A stretch of 29,762 nt of DNA from CAZVAR01 sp964625225 (GTDB taxonomy: Bacteria > Pseudomonadota > Alphaproteobacteria > JAJUGE01). Of this stretch, positions 1-7,723 are shown piece after piece. The number at the start of each line of letters is the position of its first letter. Position 1 is the stretch's first letter. The notes beneath the pieces are model-generated. The model was not told the DNA's origin and did no database searches. It saw nothing but the letters and a program-made list of their open reading frames with translations. Made by a program: the position numbers and the translations under genes. Location: contig CAZVAR010000024.1 of NCBI GenBank assembly GCA_964625225.1, positions 1 through 29,762 of the forward strand, written 5' to 3'.

Positions 1-2251
1 TGACCTCGTGCAGATGCTCGACGCAGGCCCAGGCGATCGACAGCCCGTCGAAGGTCGCGGTGCCGCGGCCGATCTCGTCCAGGATGACGAGGCTCTTTTC
101 GGTCGCCTGGTTCAGGATCGCCGCCGCCTCGACCATCTCGACCATGAAGGTGGACCGCCCGCGTGCCAGGTCGTCCGCCGCGCCGACCCGGCTGAACAGC
201 CGGTCGACGACGCCGAGACGCACCGCGTCGGCCGGCACGAAGGAGCCCATTTGCGCCAGGATGGCGATCAGGGCGTTCTGCCGCAGGAAGGTGCTCTTGC
301 CGGCCATGTTGGGGCCAGTCACCAGCCAGAGCCGCCCGCCCGCCTCCCCGAGGTCGCAGTCGTTGGCGACGAAGGGCTTGCCCTCGCGCGCCAGGGCCGC
401 TTCCACGACCGGATGCCGGCCGCCGGCGACAGCGAAGTCGAGGCCCGCGTCGACCTGCGGCCGCACCCAGCGTCCCTCCGCCGCCAGTTCCGCCAGCCCG
501 GCGGCGCAGTCCAGGAGCGCGAGCCCGCGCGCGGTCCGCGCCAGATCCTCCGCCCGCGCCTCGACCTCGCCGACCAGACCCTCGAACAGCTCCAGCTCGA
601 GGGCCAGCGCCCGCTCAGCGGCGCTCGCGATGCGGCTCTCCAGCTCACCGAGCTCCACCGTCGTGTAGCGCATCGCGCTCGCCATCGTCTGACGGTGGAT
701 GAAGCGCGTGTCGTCCTTGAGTTTCGCCGCGGCGCTGGCGGAAACCTCGACGAAATAGCCGAGCAGATTGTTGTGCCGGATCTTGAGCGTGGGGATGCCC
801 GTCTCGCTCGCATACCGCCCCTGCAGGGCGGCGATCAGCCGCCGGCTGTCGTCGCGCAGCGTCCGCAGCTCGTCCAGCTCCGCCGCATAGCCGGCCGCGA
901 TGAACCCGCCGTCGCGTGCCAGCAGCGGCAGGTCCGCACCGAGCGCGCGCCGCAGCCGGTCCGCCAGCGGCCGGTGATCGCCGAGATCGGCGGCCGCGCG
1001 GGCCAGGAACGGCGGCCCGCCGTCGAGGCGGTCGCCGGCCAGCGCCGCTTCCATCGTCGCCCGCAGCGCGGCCGCGATCTCGAGCGCGTCCCGTACCGCG
1101 GCCAGATCGCGCGGGCCGCCGCGCCCGAGCGAGATCCGCGACAGGGCTCGCTCCAGATCCGGGCAGCGCCGCAACGCATCGCGCAGCGCGGCGCGCGTCG
1201 CCTCCTGCTCGGTCAGGAACTGCACGGCGTCGAGCCGCCGGTTGATCCGTTCCGGGTCGGTCAGCGGCGCCGCCAGCCAGGCTCCCAGCAGCCGTGCGCC
1301 CGCACCCGTCACCGTCCGGTCGATCGCGTCGAGCAGACTGCCGCGCCGCTCGCCGGCGAGCGTGCGGGTCAGTTCGAGATTGCGCCGGGTCGCCGCGTCG
1401 ATCGCCAGCGCATCGCCGGCCTCCGCCCGCCGGGGCGGGGCGAGCCGCGGCATCCGGCCCTTCTGGGTCAGCTCGACATAGTCGATCAGGGCGCCGCAGG
1501 CGGCGTGCTCCGCCCGGCCGAAATCGCCGAATGCATCCAGAGCGCGCACGCCGTAGAGGCTTTCCAGCCGCGCCCGGGCATTGGCGCTGTCGAAGCGGCT
1601 GCCGGGGAGCGGCGTGAGCTGCGCCTTCCAGTCGCGGAAGGTCTCGAACAGCTCGGGGCGCTGCAACAGCCGATCGGGCAGCAACAGCTCGCCCGGGTCG
1701 AGCCGGGCGAGCGCCGCCGCCACCTCGCCGACGGCGACCGGCTGCACCGCGAACTCGCCAGTGGACATGTCGAGCCAGGCAAGCGCCATCGTGCCGGCCA
1801 CGTCCGCCAAGGCAGCCAGATAATTGTGCCGCCGCGCGTCGAGAAGCGTGTCCTCGGTCAGCGTGCCGGGTGTCACCAGCCGGACGATATCGCGCCGCAC
1901 CAGCGCCTTGCCGCCGCGCCGCTTGGCTTCGGCGGGATCCTCGAGTTGCTCGCAGATCGCGACCTTGAACCCCTTGCGGATCAGGCGCTCCAGATAGCTC
2001 TCATAGGCCTTGACCGGCACGCCCGCCATCGGCACGTCGGCGTCGCCGACCTTGCCGCGCCGGGTCAGCGTGATGTCGAGGGCCTGCGCCGCCGTGACGG
2101 CGTCGTCGAAGAACAGCTCGTAGAAGTCGCCCATCCGGTAGAACAGGAGGGAGTCCGGATGCTGGCGCTTGAGATCGAGATAGTGCGCCAGCATCGGCGT
2201 CGCGGCGGCCGCATCCACCGGCGGGCGCTCCTCGGGTAGAGGTCCGTGCAT
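1..2251 (-). CDS. mutS: DNA mismatch repair protein MutS (C-terminus cut by window edge)
   Basis: MutS binds mismatches and small loops and recruits MutL in an ATP-dependent way. The visible 750 residues run from the N-terminus into the ATPase domain. Seen: the mismatch-reading Phe-x-Glu in RMGDFYELF (F43, E45); Walker A GPNMAGKST at about residues 646-654; and LDEIGRGTATFDGLSIAWA near the left edge (Walker B and signature region). MutS proteins are usually 850-910 residues, so about 100-150 C-terminal residues (end of the ATPase domain, helix-turn-helix, tetramerisation tail) lie outside. The ATG at 2251 is the only sensible start: an in-frame TAG sits just upstream at 2263-2261. No clear Shine-Dalgarno is visible. 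It is divergent from the M20 hydrolase. The antisense strand is open for 743 codons here, which is a GC-bias shadow. Identification is very secure. Confidence 0.98.
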   Translation of the reverse strand, partial: MHGPLPEERPPVDAAAATPMLAHYLDLKRQHPDSLLFYRMGDFYELFFDDAVTAAQALDITLTRRGKVGDADVPMAGVPVKAYESYLERLIRKGFKVAICEQLEDPAEAKRRGGKALVRRDIVRLVTPGTLTEDTLLDARRHNYLAALADVAGTMALAWLDMSTGEFAVQPVAVGEVAAALARLDPGELLLPDRLLQRPELFETFRDWKAQLTPLPGSRFDSANARARLESLYGVRALDAFGDFGRAEHAACGALIDYVELTQKGRMPRLAPPRRAEAGDALAIDAATRRNLELTRTLAGERRGSLLDAIDRTVTGAGARLLGAWLAAPLTDPERINRRLDAVQFLTEQEATRAALRDALRRCPDLERALSRISLGRGGPRDLAAVRDALEIAAALRATMEAALAGDRLDGGPPFLARAAADLGDHRPLADRLRRALGADLPLLARDGGFIAAGYAAELDELRTLRDDSRRLIAALQGRYASETGIPTLKIRHNNLLGYFVEVSASAAAKLKDDTRFIHRQTMASAMRYTTVELGELESRIASAAERALALELELFEGLVGEVEARAEDLARTARGLALLDCAAGLAELAAEGRWVRPQVDAGLDFAVAGGRHPVVEAALAREGKPFVANDCDLGEAGGRLWLVTGPNMAGKSTFLRQNALIAILAQMGSFVPADAVRLGVVDRLFSRVGAADDLARGRSTFMVEMVEAAAILNQATEKSLVILDEIGRGTATFDGLSIAWACVEHLHEV

Positions 2252-2275
2252 GAGGGGAAACTAGCACATCGGAGG

Positions 2276-2293
2276 GCGGACCTTCAGGTCCGC
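2276..2293. repeat. 18-bp palindrome between mutS and the M20 hydrolase
   Basis: GCGGACCT-TC-AGGTCCGC is a perfect inverted repeat with 8-bp arms and a 2-nt centre. It lies 25 bp upstream of the mutS start on one side and about 205 bp before the M20 gene on the other. It could be an operator for a dimeric regulator, a REP-like element or an RNA hairpin in the mutS leader. Only the symmetry is seen; function is unknown. Confidence 0.55.
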
Positions 2294-2498
2294 AATGTTG
2301 GCGTCCCGATCCGCCGAGACCGGGTATGCCGGAACCGTGACTCGGGGCTCGGCCCGGCGGCTTTGCCGCGTCGCGGGGCCGCACGATCCCGCGGCCAGGT
2401 CCCCCGAGATTCGAGACTCCCGCCGGCGCGTGACAGGCCCGAGCGCGCGTCCTACGCTGACGGCGCGTCTGAATCGTGCGCCGGCCGGGACTGTCGCT

Positions 2499-3662
2499 AT
2501 GCCCGTGATCAACTCCATTGCCGCCATGAAGGACGAGATGACCGCGTGGCGGCGGGATTTCCATGCCCATCCGGAACTCGGGTTCGAGGAGCACCGGACC
2601 AGCCGGATCGTCGCCGAGAAGCTGGCGTCCTGGGGCATCGAGGTGACGCGCGGCATCGCCGGCACCGGGGTGGTCGGCACCCTGCGCGGCCAGGGTCCGG
2701 GCGGCAAGGTGATCGGGCTGCGCGCCGACATGGACTGCCTGCCGATCACGGAGGAGAACGACCTCCCGTACAAGAGCCGGAATCCCGGCCGCATGCATGC
2801 CTGCGGCCATGACGGCCACACCGCCATGCTGCTGGGCGCGGCGCGGTATCTCGCGGAGACCCGCAACTTCTCGGGCACGGTCCGCTTCGTCTTCCAGCCG
2901 GCCGAGGAGGTGCTGGGTGGCGGCCGCAGGATGGTGGAGGAGGGACTGTTCGACCGGTTTCCCTGCGATCAGGTCTACGCCCTGCACAACTGGCCGCTGC
3001 TGCCGGCCGGGCAGATCGGGGTGCGGCCGGGGCCGATCATGGCGGCGTCCGATCGCTTCGACCTCCTCATCAAGGGTAAGGGCGGGCACGCCGCCATGCC
3101 CCATCTCTCGGCCGACCCGATCTTCGTCGGTGCGCAGATCGTCTCGGCCTTTCAGGGGCTGGTCAGCCGCGTCGCCGATCCGGTCGATGCGGTGGTCGTC
3201 AGCGTGACCCGGTTCGAGGCCGGCACCGCCTACAACGTCATCCCGGAGACGGCGAGCTTGGCCGGGACGGTCCGTACCTTGCAGGAGACCACCCGCGACC
3301 GCACGGAGCGGATGATGGCCGAGATCGCGACCGGCGTCGCACGGAGCTTCGGCGCCGAGGTCGAGTTCAGCTATCGCCGTGGCTATCCGGTCACCGAGAA
3401 TGCGGAAGAGCCGGCGCGGATCGCGGCCGAGGCCGCCGTGGTGGGGGCCGACAATGTCGTGCGCGGCGCCCCGCCCACTATGGGCGCCGAGGACTTCTCC
3501 TTCATGCTCGACGAGCGGCCCGGGTGCTACATCTGGCTCGGTCAGGCCGGTGGCCCGTCGCAAGCGATGGTCCACAACCCGACCTACGATTTCAACGACG
3601 AGGTGCTGCCGATCGGCGCGAGCTGGTTCGCCGCCCTGATCGAGAGCCAGATGCCGCGCTGA
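2499..3662 (+). CDS. M20-family amidohydrolase (hippurate hydrolase / N-acyl amino acid deacylase type)
   Basis: Predicted cytoplasmic metallo-hydrolase of 387 residues that would split the amide bond of an N-acyl amino acid (HipO/AbgB/IAA-amidohydrolase branch of peptidase family M20). Seen: FHAHPELGFEE near the N-terminus; RADMD (75-79); the metal-site motif HACGHDGHT (100-108, ligands C102 and H104); FQPAEE with E136/E137 as general base and ligand; ALHNWP with H163; and VHNPTYDFND with H359. Length is normal for the family and a central lid domain is present. The reading frame is open from 2295, but the family N-terminus fits the ATG at 2499 and residues before it look like non-coding translation. 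Shine-Dalgarno is weak. The exact acyl substrate cannot be told from sequence. Confidence 0.93.
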   Translation: MPVINSIAAMKDEMTAWRRDFHAHPELGFEEHRTSRIVAEKLASWGIEVTRGIAGTGVVGTLRGQGPGGKVIGLRADMDCLPITEENDLPYKSRNPGRMHACGHDGHTAMLLGAARYLAETRNFSGTVRFVFQPAEEVLGGGRRMVEEGLFDRFPCDQVYALHNWPLLPAGQIGVRPGPIMAASDRFDLLIKGKGGHAAMPHLSADPIFVGAQIVSAFQGLVSRVADPVDAVVVSVTRFEAGTAYNVIPETASLAGTVRTLQETTRDRTERMMAEIATGVARSFGAEVEFSYRRGYPVTENAEEPARIAAEAAVVGADNVVRGAPPTMGAEDFSFMLDERPGCYIWLGQAGGPSQAMVHNPTYDFNDEVLPIGASWFAALIESQMPR

Positions 3663-3845
3663 GCCGCTCCGTCTGCACGCTTTCCCCTCCTGCCGCATGT
3701 CCTGGAAGCGCGGGTGTCCTGCCTCCCCGCTTGCCTTCCCCTTCGCGTTACCCGGGAACGGCCGGGACGGCCGCGCCCCGGCGACTGCCCGTCGTCCCCG
3801 CCGCCCGCCGTCGTCGTGCCGCCGGTCGCTGCGGCGATCGAGGCT

Positions 3846-3874
3846 TTGACGCAGCGGCGCATCTGGGTTCTTCT
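3846..3874 (+). promoter_or_regulatory. Possible sigma70-type promoter before the DehI-family gene
   Basis: TTGACG (3846-3851) matches the -35 consensus at 5 of 6 positions and is followed after 17 bp by TCTTCT (3869-3874), which matches the -10 at only 3 of 6. It lies 30 bp before the ATG at 3904. The spacing is right but the -10 is poor, so this is tentative. Confidence 0.25.
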
Positions 3875-3903
3875 GTGCCCCCCGAGCACTTGAGCACGAC
3901 CCG

Positions 3904-4764
3904 ATGACGAGCGAGAGCGGAGATCCGGTCCCGGCCATCCGGGAAGAGGATGCCACCGGCGAGATTGCGAGCCTTTTCGCGGATTTGCGCGGCACGCTCG
4001 GCGTGCCGGTGGTCAATCTCGTCTGGCGCCATCTGGCTACCATGCCCGGAGCGTTGCCCTGGGCGTGGGCGCGGGTGAGGCCGCTCTACGCTGACGGCAC
4101 GATCGCCCGGGAGGCGGCGCTGGTGCGTGCCGACCTGCCGCTGCCGACGCTGCCGCCGTGGCCGGAGTCGGTGCTTCGGGCCGCCGGGATCGCTGCCGAG
4201 GACGAGGCGCGCATCCGCACCGTGCTCGCCTCCTACGACCGCAGCAATGCCATGAACCTGGTGGCGCTCCTGACACTGCTGATGGAGCTCGACGGTACCG
4301 ACGGAGATGGTGGCGAGCGTCGCGGAGCGCCGGCCGCGGCCGAGCTCGGTTCCGTCGTCGGCGAGCTTCCCCGTCTGCTCACGCTGGCGGAGATGGCGCC
4401 GGCCACGGCCCGGCTGGTGCAGCAGCTCAACCTGCTCGGCGACGGCGACGACGCCCGCATTCTCGCCAGCATGTACCGGCATCTCGCGCACTGGCCCGCC
4501 TTCCTCGCCCTCGCCTGGACCCTGATCGCACCGCTCGACGCGGACGGCCGTCTGTCGGCCGTCATCGCGGCAGGGCTGAAGCGGGCGCGCACCCATGCCG
4601 GCAGCTTGATTCCACGGCTGGGGCCCGCGGACTCCACCTTGACGGCGGCGGTCCGGGCGGAGATGCGCACGGCCCTCCACGATTTCACCACGCGTCCGAT
4701 CGGAAAGATGGTGGTGATCTGCGCCTTGATCCGGCGCGCGATGCCGGACGCCGGGGCACCCTGA
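3904..4764 (+). CDS. DehI-family protein (2-haloacid dehalogenase group I-like)
   Basis: A 286-residue soluble protein resembling the all-helical DehI family, whose characterised members hydrolyse D- and L-2-haloacids. DehI enzymes are pseudodimers made of two repeats, and that is visible here: VWRHLATMPGALPWAWARV (about 40-58) is echoed by MYRHLAHWPAFLALAWTLI (about 190-208), each followed by a Leu-x-Ala-Asp-Gly stretch. Many chromosomal members of this family have no shown dehalogenase activity, and I cannot confirm the catalytic Asp by eye, so a dehalogenase function is inference. It starts the plus-strand run leading to the DUF4149 gene 23 bp downstream. Nearby genes offer no haloacid-specific context, such as a haloacid permease. 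Confidence 0.72.
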   Translation: MTSESGDPVPAIREEDATGEIASLFADLRGTLGVPVVNLVWRHLATMPGALPWAWARVRPLYADGTIAREAALVRADLPLPTLPPWPESVLRAAGIAAEDEARIRTVLASYDRSNAMNLVALLTLLMELDGTDGDGGERRGAPAAAELGSVVGELPRLLTLAEMAPATARLVQQLNLLGDGDDARILASMYRHLAHWPAFLALAWTLIAPLDADGRLSAVIAAGLKRARTHAGSLIPRLGPADSTLTAAVRAEMRTALHDFTTRPIGKMVVICALIRRAMPDAGAP

Positions 4765-4787
4765 CTCGGCCAGCGGGTCGCGACGGC

Positions 4788-5222
4788 ATGGAGCACACGG
4801 TTCTGGGCGTGATCGGCGGCATCGCCGGCGCGCTGCTGCTCGGCGGCATGGTCACGTTCACCGCCTTCTTCGCGCGACAGGTGTTCGCCAAGCTGCCCGA
4901 CGAGACGGCGCGCGACTTCATCCGGGCGGTATTCCCGTCCTATTACCTGCTGATGGCCGTCTTCGCCGCAATCGGCGCGGCGGCGCTGGCGGCGATCCGA
5001 CCGTGGGATGCCCTCGCCCTCGCCATTGCCGCCGCCGGCTTCGTGTTCGCGCGTGAGTGGTTGATGCCCTGGGCCCAGCGGCTCTACGCGGCGCGCGAGG
5101 CCGGCCAGCCGGGGGCCGCCGAGCGGTTCGCCCGCGTCCATCGGCAAAGCGCGCTGCTCAACCTGCTGCAGATGGTCGCCGCGCTCGGGGTGCTGGCACG
5201 ACTGCTCGCCGCGGGCGCCTGA
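4788..5222 (+). CDS. DUF4149-like small integral membrane protein
   Basis: A 144-residue protein with about four hydrophobic segments: residues near 5-25 (GVIGGIAGALLLGGMVTFTAFF), about 48-65 (YYLLMAVFAAIGAAALAAI), about 68-85 (ALALAIAAAGFVFA) and the C-terminus (LLNLLQMVAALGVLARLL). The conserved hydrophilic part ARQVFAKLPDETARDFIRAVFPSYY and the later FARVHRQSALLNLLQ fit DUF4149 (TMEM205-like) proteins. The function is unknown. The start was placed at the ATG that gives a membrane N-terminus; the frame is open upstream only as an overlap with the preceding gene. It lies 23 bp after the DehI-family gene and 99 bp before the SCO1 gene, so may be co-transcribed with them. Confidence 0.75.
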   Translation: MEHTVLGVIGGIAGALLLGGMVTFTAFFARQVFAKLPDETARDFIRAVFPSYYLLMAVFAAIGAAALAAIRPWDALALAIAAAGFVFAREWLMPWAQRLYAAREAGQPGAAERFARVHRQSALLNLLQMVAALGVLARLLAAGA

Positions 5223-5321
5223 TCGGGCGTGGCATCGACCGCCCGGGCACGCTACATGGAGAGCGTGCCCGCGGCCCGATGCGGGGGCGCGGGATGACCT
5301 TATCACCTTGCGGACCCGGAG

Positions 5322-5930
5322 ATGACTTCGGCATCGCGGATTCTTCTGATCACCCTGGTCGGTGTCGCGCTCCTGGCGGCGGCCTTGCTCGGCTGGACGG
5401 CGGTCCGGACGCTGTCCGGCGACGGGGCCGGCAGCGTGATCGGCGAGGCGGCGATCGGCGGGCCGTTCACACTGGTCGATGGCGAGGGTCGAACGCGCAC
5501 TGACGCCGACTTCCGAGGCAAGCTGATGCTGATCTATTTCGGCTATACCTACTGCCCGGACGTCTGCCCGACCGAGTTGCAGAGCATGATGCAGGCGCAC
5601 GATCTTCTCGGTCCGGACGCGGCGGCGGAGGTCCAGCCGATCTTCATCAGCGTGGATCCGGAACGGGACACGCCGGCCCAGGTCGGAGCCTATGTCGAGA
5701 GCTTCGGTGACGCGCTGATCGGTCTGACGGGCACGCCCGAGCAGGTGGCGGCGGCGGCCCGCGCCTATCGCGTTTACTACCGCAAGAATGAAAGCGAATC
5801 GGCGACCGACTACCTGGTGGACCACAGCTCCATCATTTATCTGATGGGGCGCGATGGGCGGTTCCTCAGCCATTTCGGGCGCGGTACCGCGCCCGAGGAC
5901 ATGGCCGCGGCCATCCGAAAGTTCTTGTGA
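5322..5930 (+). CDS. SCO1/SenC/PrrC family copper-binding protein
   Basis: A membrane-anchored periplasmic protein of 202 residues with a thioredoxin fold, which normally delivers copper to the CuA site of cytochrome c oxidase or acts as a thiol oxidoreductase. Seen: one N-terminal hydrophobic segment (about 7-26) as an uncleaved anchor; YFGYTYCPDVCPTEL with the CxxxC copper ligands C78 and C82; FISVDPERDTP; and the third ligand H168 in LVDHSS. All three ligands are present and the length is typical. The ATG at 5322 follows a GGAG that is unusually close. No cytochrome oxidase genes are nearby, so its oxidase partner is encoded elsewhere. Confidence 0.94.
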   Translation: MTSASRILLITLVGVALLAAALLGWTAVRTLSGDGAGSVIGEAAIGGPFTLVDGEGRTRTDADFRGKLMLIYFGYTYCPDVCPTELQSMMQAHDLLGPDAAAEVQPIFISVDPERDTPAQVGAYVESFGDALIGLTGTPEQVAAAARAYRVYYRKNESESATDYLVDHSSIIYLMGRDGRFLSHFGRGTAPEDMAAAIRKFL

Positions 5931-5958
5931 GCCGGCTGCGTTCGGGAAAAATGAAACA

Positions 5959-6007
5959 CTCCAGATGCCTGCTGGTTTACCTGGAGCCGGATCGGGGTAA
6001 AGTCCGG
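5959..6007 (+). other. Two consecutive small stem-loops in the phaZ leader
   Basis: CTCCAG (5959-5964) pairs with CTGGAG (5981-5986) around a 16-nt loop, and CCGGA (5987-5991) pairs with TCCGG (6003-6007) around an 11-nt loop. They abut each other directly between the SCO1 stop and the PHA depolymerase start. Stems are short (6 and 5 bp), no T-run follows, and they may be chance; they could be a weak terminator or an mRNA leader structure. Confidence 0.25.
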
Positions 6008-6076
6008 CGTCAGGAGTGATCCGGTTCCCGCGTCCGCGTGTCGAGCCGGCGGCGGGTCGACGCAGACGGGGGAAGA

Positions 6077-7291
6077 ATGCTCTACCAGCTCCATGAAATG
6101 CAGCATCTCGCTTGGGTGCCGGCGCGCGCGGCGGCGGAAGCGACGCTGCAGATCTTCCGGAATCCGCTGGTGCCGATCGCCTACACCACCTACGGACGGA
6201 CCGTTGCGGCGGCCTGCGAGGTGTTCGAGCGGGTGACGCGCCGCCGGGGCAAGCCGAGCTTCGGCCTCGATACCACGGTCGTTGGGGAGCGCGAGGTCGC
6301 GGTCCGGGAGGAGGTGGTTCTGCAGCGCCCTTTCTGCGAACTCGTCCACTTCCGCCGCGACGTCGCAAGCGACGACCCGCGCGTGCTGGTGGTGGCGCCG
6401 CTGTCCGGTCACTTCGCGACGCTGCTGCGTGACACCGTGCGCGGCCTGTTGCCGGATCACGATGTCTACATCACCGATTGGATCGACGCGCGCGAGGTGC
6501 CGCTGCGGGAAGGCGCCTTCGACCTCGACGACTATATCGACTATGTGATCCAGTTCCTGCGGCTCCTGGGCCCCGATACCCATGTGATCGCCGTCTGTCA
6601 GCCTGCGGTGCCGGTGCTGGCGGCGGTGGCGCTGATGGCGGCGGCGGGCGACCCGGCCCAGCCGCGCTCGATGACGTTGATGGGTGGCCCGATCGACACC
6701 CGGCGCAACCCGACCAAGGTCAATGCCCTGGCCAAGACCCGCTCGATCGGCTGGTTCGAGCGTACCGTCGTGCATACCGTTCCGGCCGGCTATCCCGGCA
6801 TCATGCGACGCGTCTATCCGGGGTTCATTCAGCTTACCGGATTCATGAGCATGAATCTCGACCGCCATGTCGGGGCTCATCTCCAGCTCTTCGAGCATCT
6901 GATCAGGGGCGACGGCGAGAGTGCGGCGACCCACCGGCGATTCTACGACGAGTATCTGTCGGTGATGGACTTGCCGGCCGAGTACTATCTCCAGACGGTG
7001 GAGACGGTGTTCCAGCAGCATGCGCTGCCGCGGGGAACGATGGTGTCGCGGGGCGAACGGGTGGAGCCCGCTGCGATCACGCGGACCGCGCTGATGACGG
7101 TCGAGGGCGAGCTCGACGATATCTCCGGTGTCGGCCAGACCCGGGCGGCGCACGATCTGTGCCCCGGCATCCCGGACGAGCGCCGGCGCCACTGGCTGCA
7201 GAAGGGCGTCGGCCATTACGGCATCTTCAACGGCCGCCGCTGGCGCAACGAGATTCTGCCCCGGATTCGGGAGTTCATCCGAGCGTCGTGA
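6077..7291 (+). CDS. phaZ: Intracellular polyhydroxyalkanoate (PHB) depolymerase
   Basis: A cytoplasmic enzyme of 404 residues that mobilises stored polyhydroxybutyrate granules to hydroxybutyrate units. The MLYQLHEMQH N-terminus is the hallmark of the PhaZ1-type intracellular depolymerase. The alpha/beta-hydrolase nucleophile sits in VCQPA with Cys174 in place of Ser; D347 in EGELDD and H380 in GHYGIFNG complete the triad, with spacing matching the Cys183/Asp355/His388 triad known from Ralstonia eutropha PhaZa1. There is no signal peptide, as expected for the native-granule enzyme. The ATG at 6077 has a good GGGGGAAG ribosome site. It implies that this organism makes PHB, although no phaC or phasin is in the window. 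A GC hairpin follows the stop. Confidence 0.96.
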   Translation: MLYQLHEMQHLAWVPARAAAEATLQIFRNPLVPIAYTTYGRTVAAACEVFERVTRRRGKPSFGLDTTVVGEREVAVREEVVLQRPFCELVHFRRDVASDDPRVLVVAPLSGHFATLLRDTVRGLLPDHDVYITDWIDAREVPLREGAFDLDDYIDYVIQFLRLLGPDTHVIAVCQPAVPVLAAVALMAAAGDPAQPRSMTLMGGPIDTRRNPTKVNALAKTRSIGWFERTVVHTVPAGYPGIMRRVYPGFIQLTGFMSMNLDRHVGAHLQLFEHLIRGDGESAATHRRFYDEYLSVMDLPAEYYLQTVETVFQQHALPRGTMVSRGERVEPAAITRTALMTVEGELDDISGVGQTRAAHDLCPGIPDERRRHWLQKGVGHYGIFNGRRWRNEILPRIREFIRAS

Positions 7292-7295
7292 CGGC

Positions 7296-7317
7296 CGGCC
7301 TCGGTGCCGGGAGGCCG
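7296..7317 (+). terminator. GC hairpin just after phaZ (terminator-like, no T-tract)
   Basis: CGGCCTC (7296-7302) and GAGGCCG (7311-7317) form a perfect 7-bp stem with an 8-nt loop, beginning 5 bp after the phaZ stop. No run of T follows, so it is not a classical intrinsic terminator; it may protect the 3' end or aid factor-dependent termination. Confidence 0.4.
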
Positions 7318-7330
7318 CGGCGAGCAACCC

Positions 7331-7359
7331 TGGATATAGGATTGAATTCATGATATGGT
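7331..7359 (+). promoter_or_regulatory. Possible promoter in an AT-rich island upstream of the cyclase/TRAP operon
   Basis: TGGATA (7331-7336) and TATGGT (7354-7359) are separated by 17 bp and each matches 4 of 6 consensus bases. They lie in one of the few AT-rich stretches of the window. The start of the cyclase is 365 bp downstream, so the leader would be long and would contain the C-tract array. Tentative. Confidence 0.3.
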
Positions 7360-7436
7360 GTGCGTGCCTTTCCGTCCGGAGCGCCGCATGCCCGAACCGT
7401 TCCGCAATCCCGTTGCTCGCATCCTCCGCCCGCCGA

Positions 7437-7480
7437 CCCCCATCGCACCCCCATATTTCCCCACAAAGCCCCACACCCCC
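7437..7480 (-). repeat. Five regularly spaced C-tracts (G-quadruplex-forming motif on the minus strand)
   Basis: The plus strand has C-runs at 7437-7441, 7448-7452, 7459-7462, 7469-7472 and 7476-7480, of 5, 5, 4, 4 and 5 bases, with loops of 6, 6, 6 and 3 bases (ATCGCA, ATATTT, ACAAAG, ACA). On the minus strand this meets the usual G-quadruplex pattern with a spare fifth tract; the plus strand could form an i-motif. Start-to-start spacing is 11, 11, 10 and 7 bp, close to one helical turn for the first four tracts. The position is intergenic. Sequence pattern is certain; structure and function are inference. Confidence 0.7.
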
Positions 7481-7723
7481 ACGGCGCGATCCCTGAACCT
7501 CGCTCGTTCCGTCCCGCCGGGCCGAGGCACGGGTCCGGGTCGGGCGGCCCCGGTGCGGGCCGGCCGCGCACGCGTGACGTCGGCGCCTGCTGCGGCGACG
7601 ATGTGCGGCGAGGGCTCCGGACGCGGCCGGAAGCCGCTATAAGGGGCGTACCCCGACCGCAGCGCCGCCGGCCGGACCGGAGCGGCGCTGCGACGACCGG
7701 ACCAGCCGAACGGGAGGCATGAC

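Larger units (their letters stand above)
7292..7723. other. 432-bp intergenic region without a supported gene
   Basis: Between phaZ and the first cyclase. Both strands carry short open frames, but their translations are Pro/Arg-rich and recall no family. The region holds the hairpin after phaZ, an AT-rich island at about 7330-7358 that could be a promoter, a striking C-tract array (7437-7480) and a GC-rich leader ending in the GGGAGG ribosome site of the cyclase gene. It is probably the control region of the cyclase/TRAP operon, which is inference. Confidence 0.6.

Noticed and set aside
8..2239. 743-codon open frame on the plus strand
   Set aside because: Exactly antisense to mutS, whose motifs are certain; the translation is rich in Arg, Gln, Ala and Gly and resembles no family. 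It is the usual shadow of GC-biased third positions.
2001..4043. 680-codon minus-strand frame
   Set aside because: Spans the ends of three real genes on both strands and an intergenic region; no domain is recognisable.
4233..6368. 711-codon minus-strand frame
   Set aside because: Antisense to the DehI, DUF4149, SCO1 and phaZ genes; low-complexity Arg/Pro-rich translation.
7355..7642. Possible 95-residue gene in the intergenic region before the cyclases
   Set aside because: Pro/Arg-rich, contains the C-tract array, no ribosome site of note, overlapped by other equally long frames.
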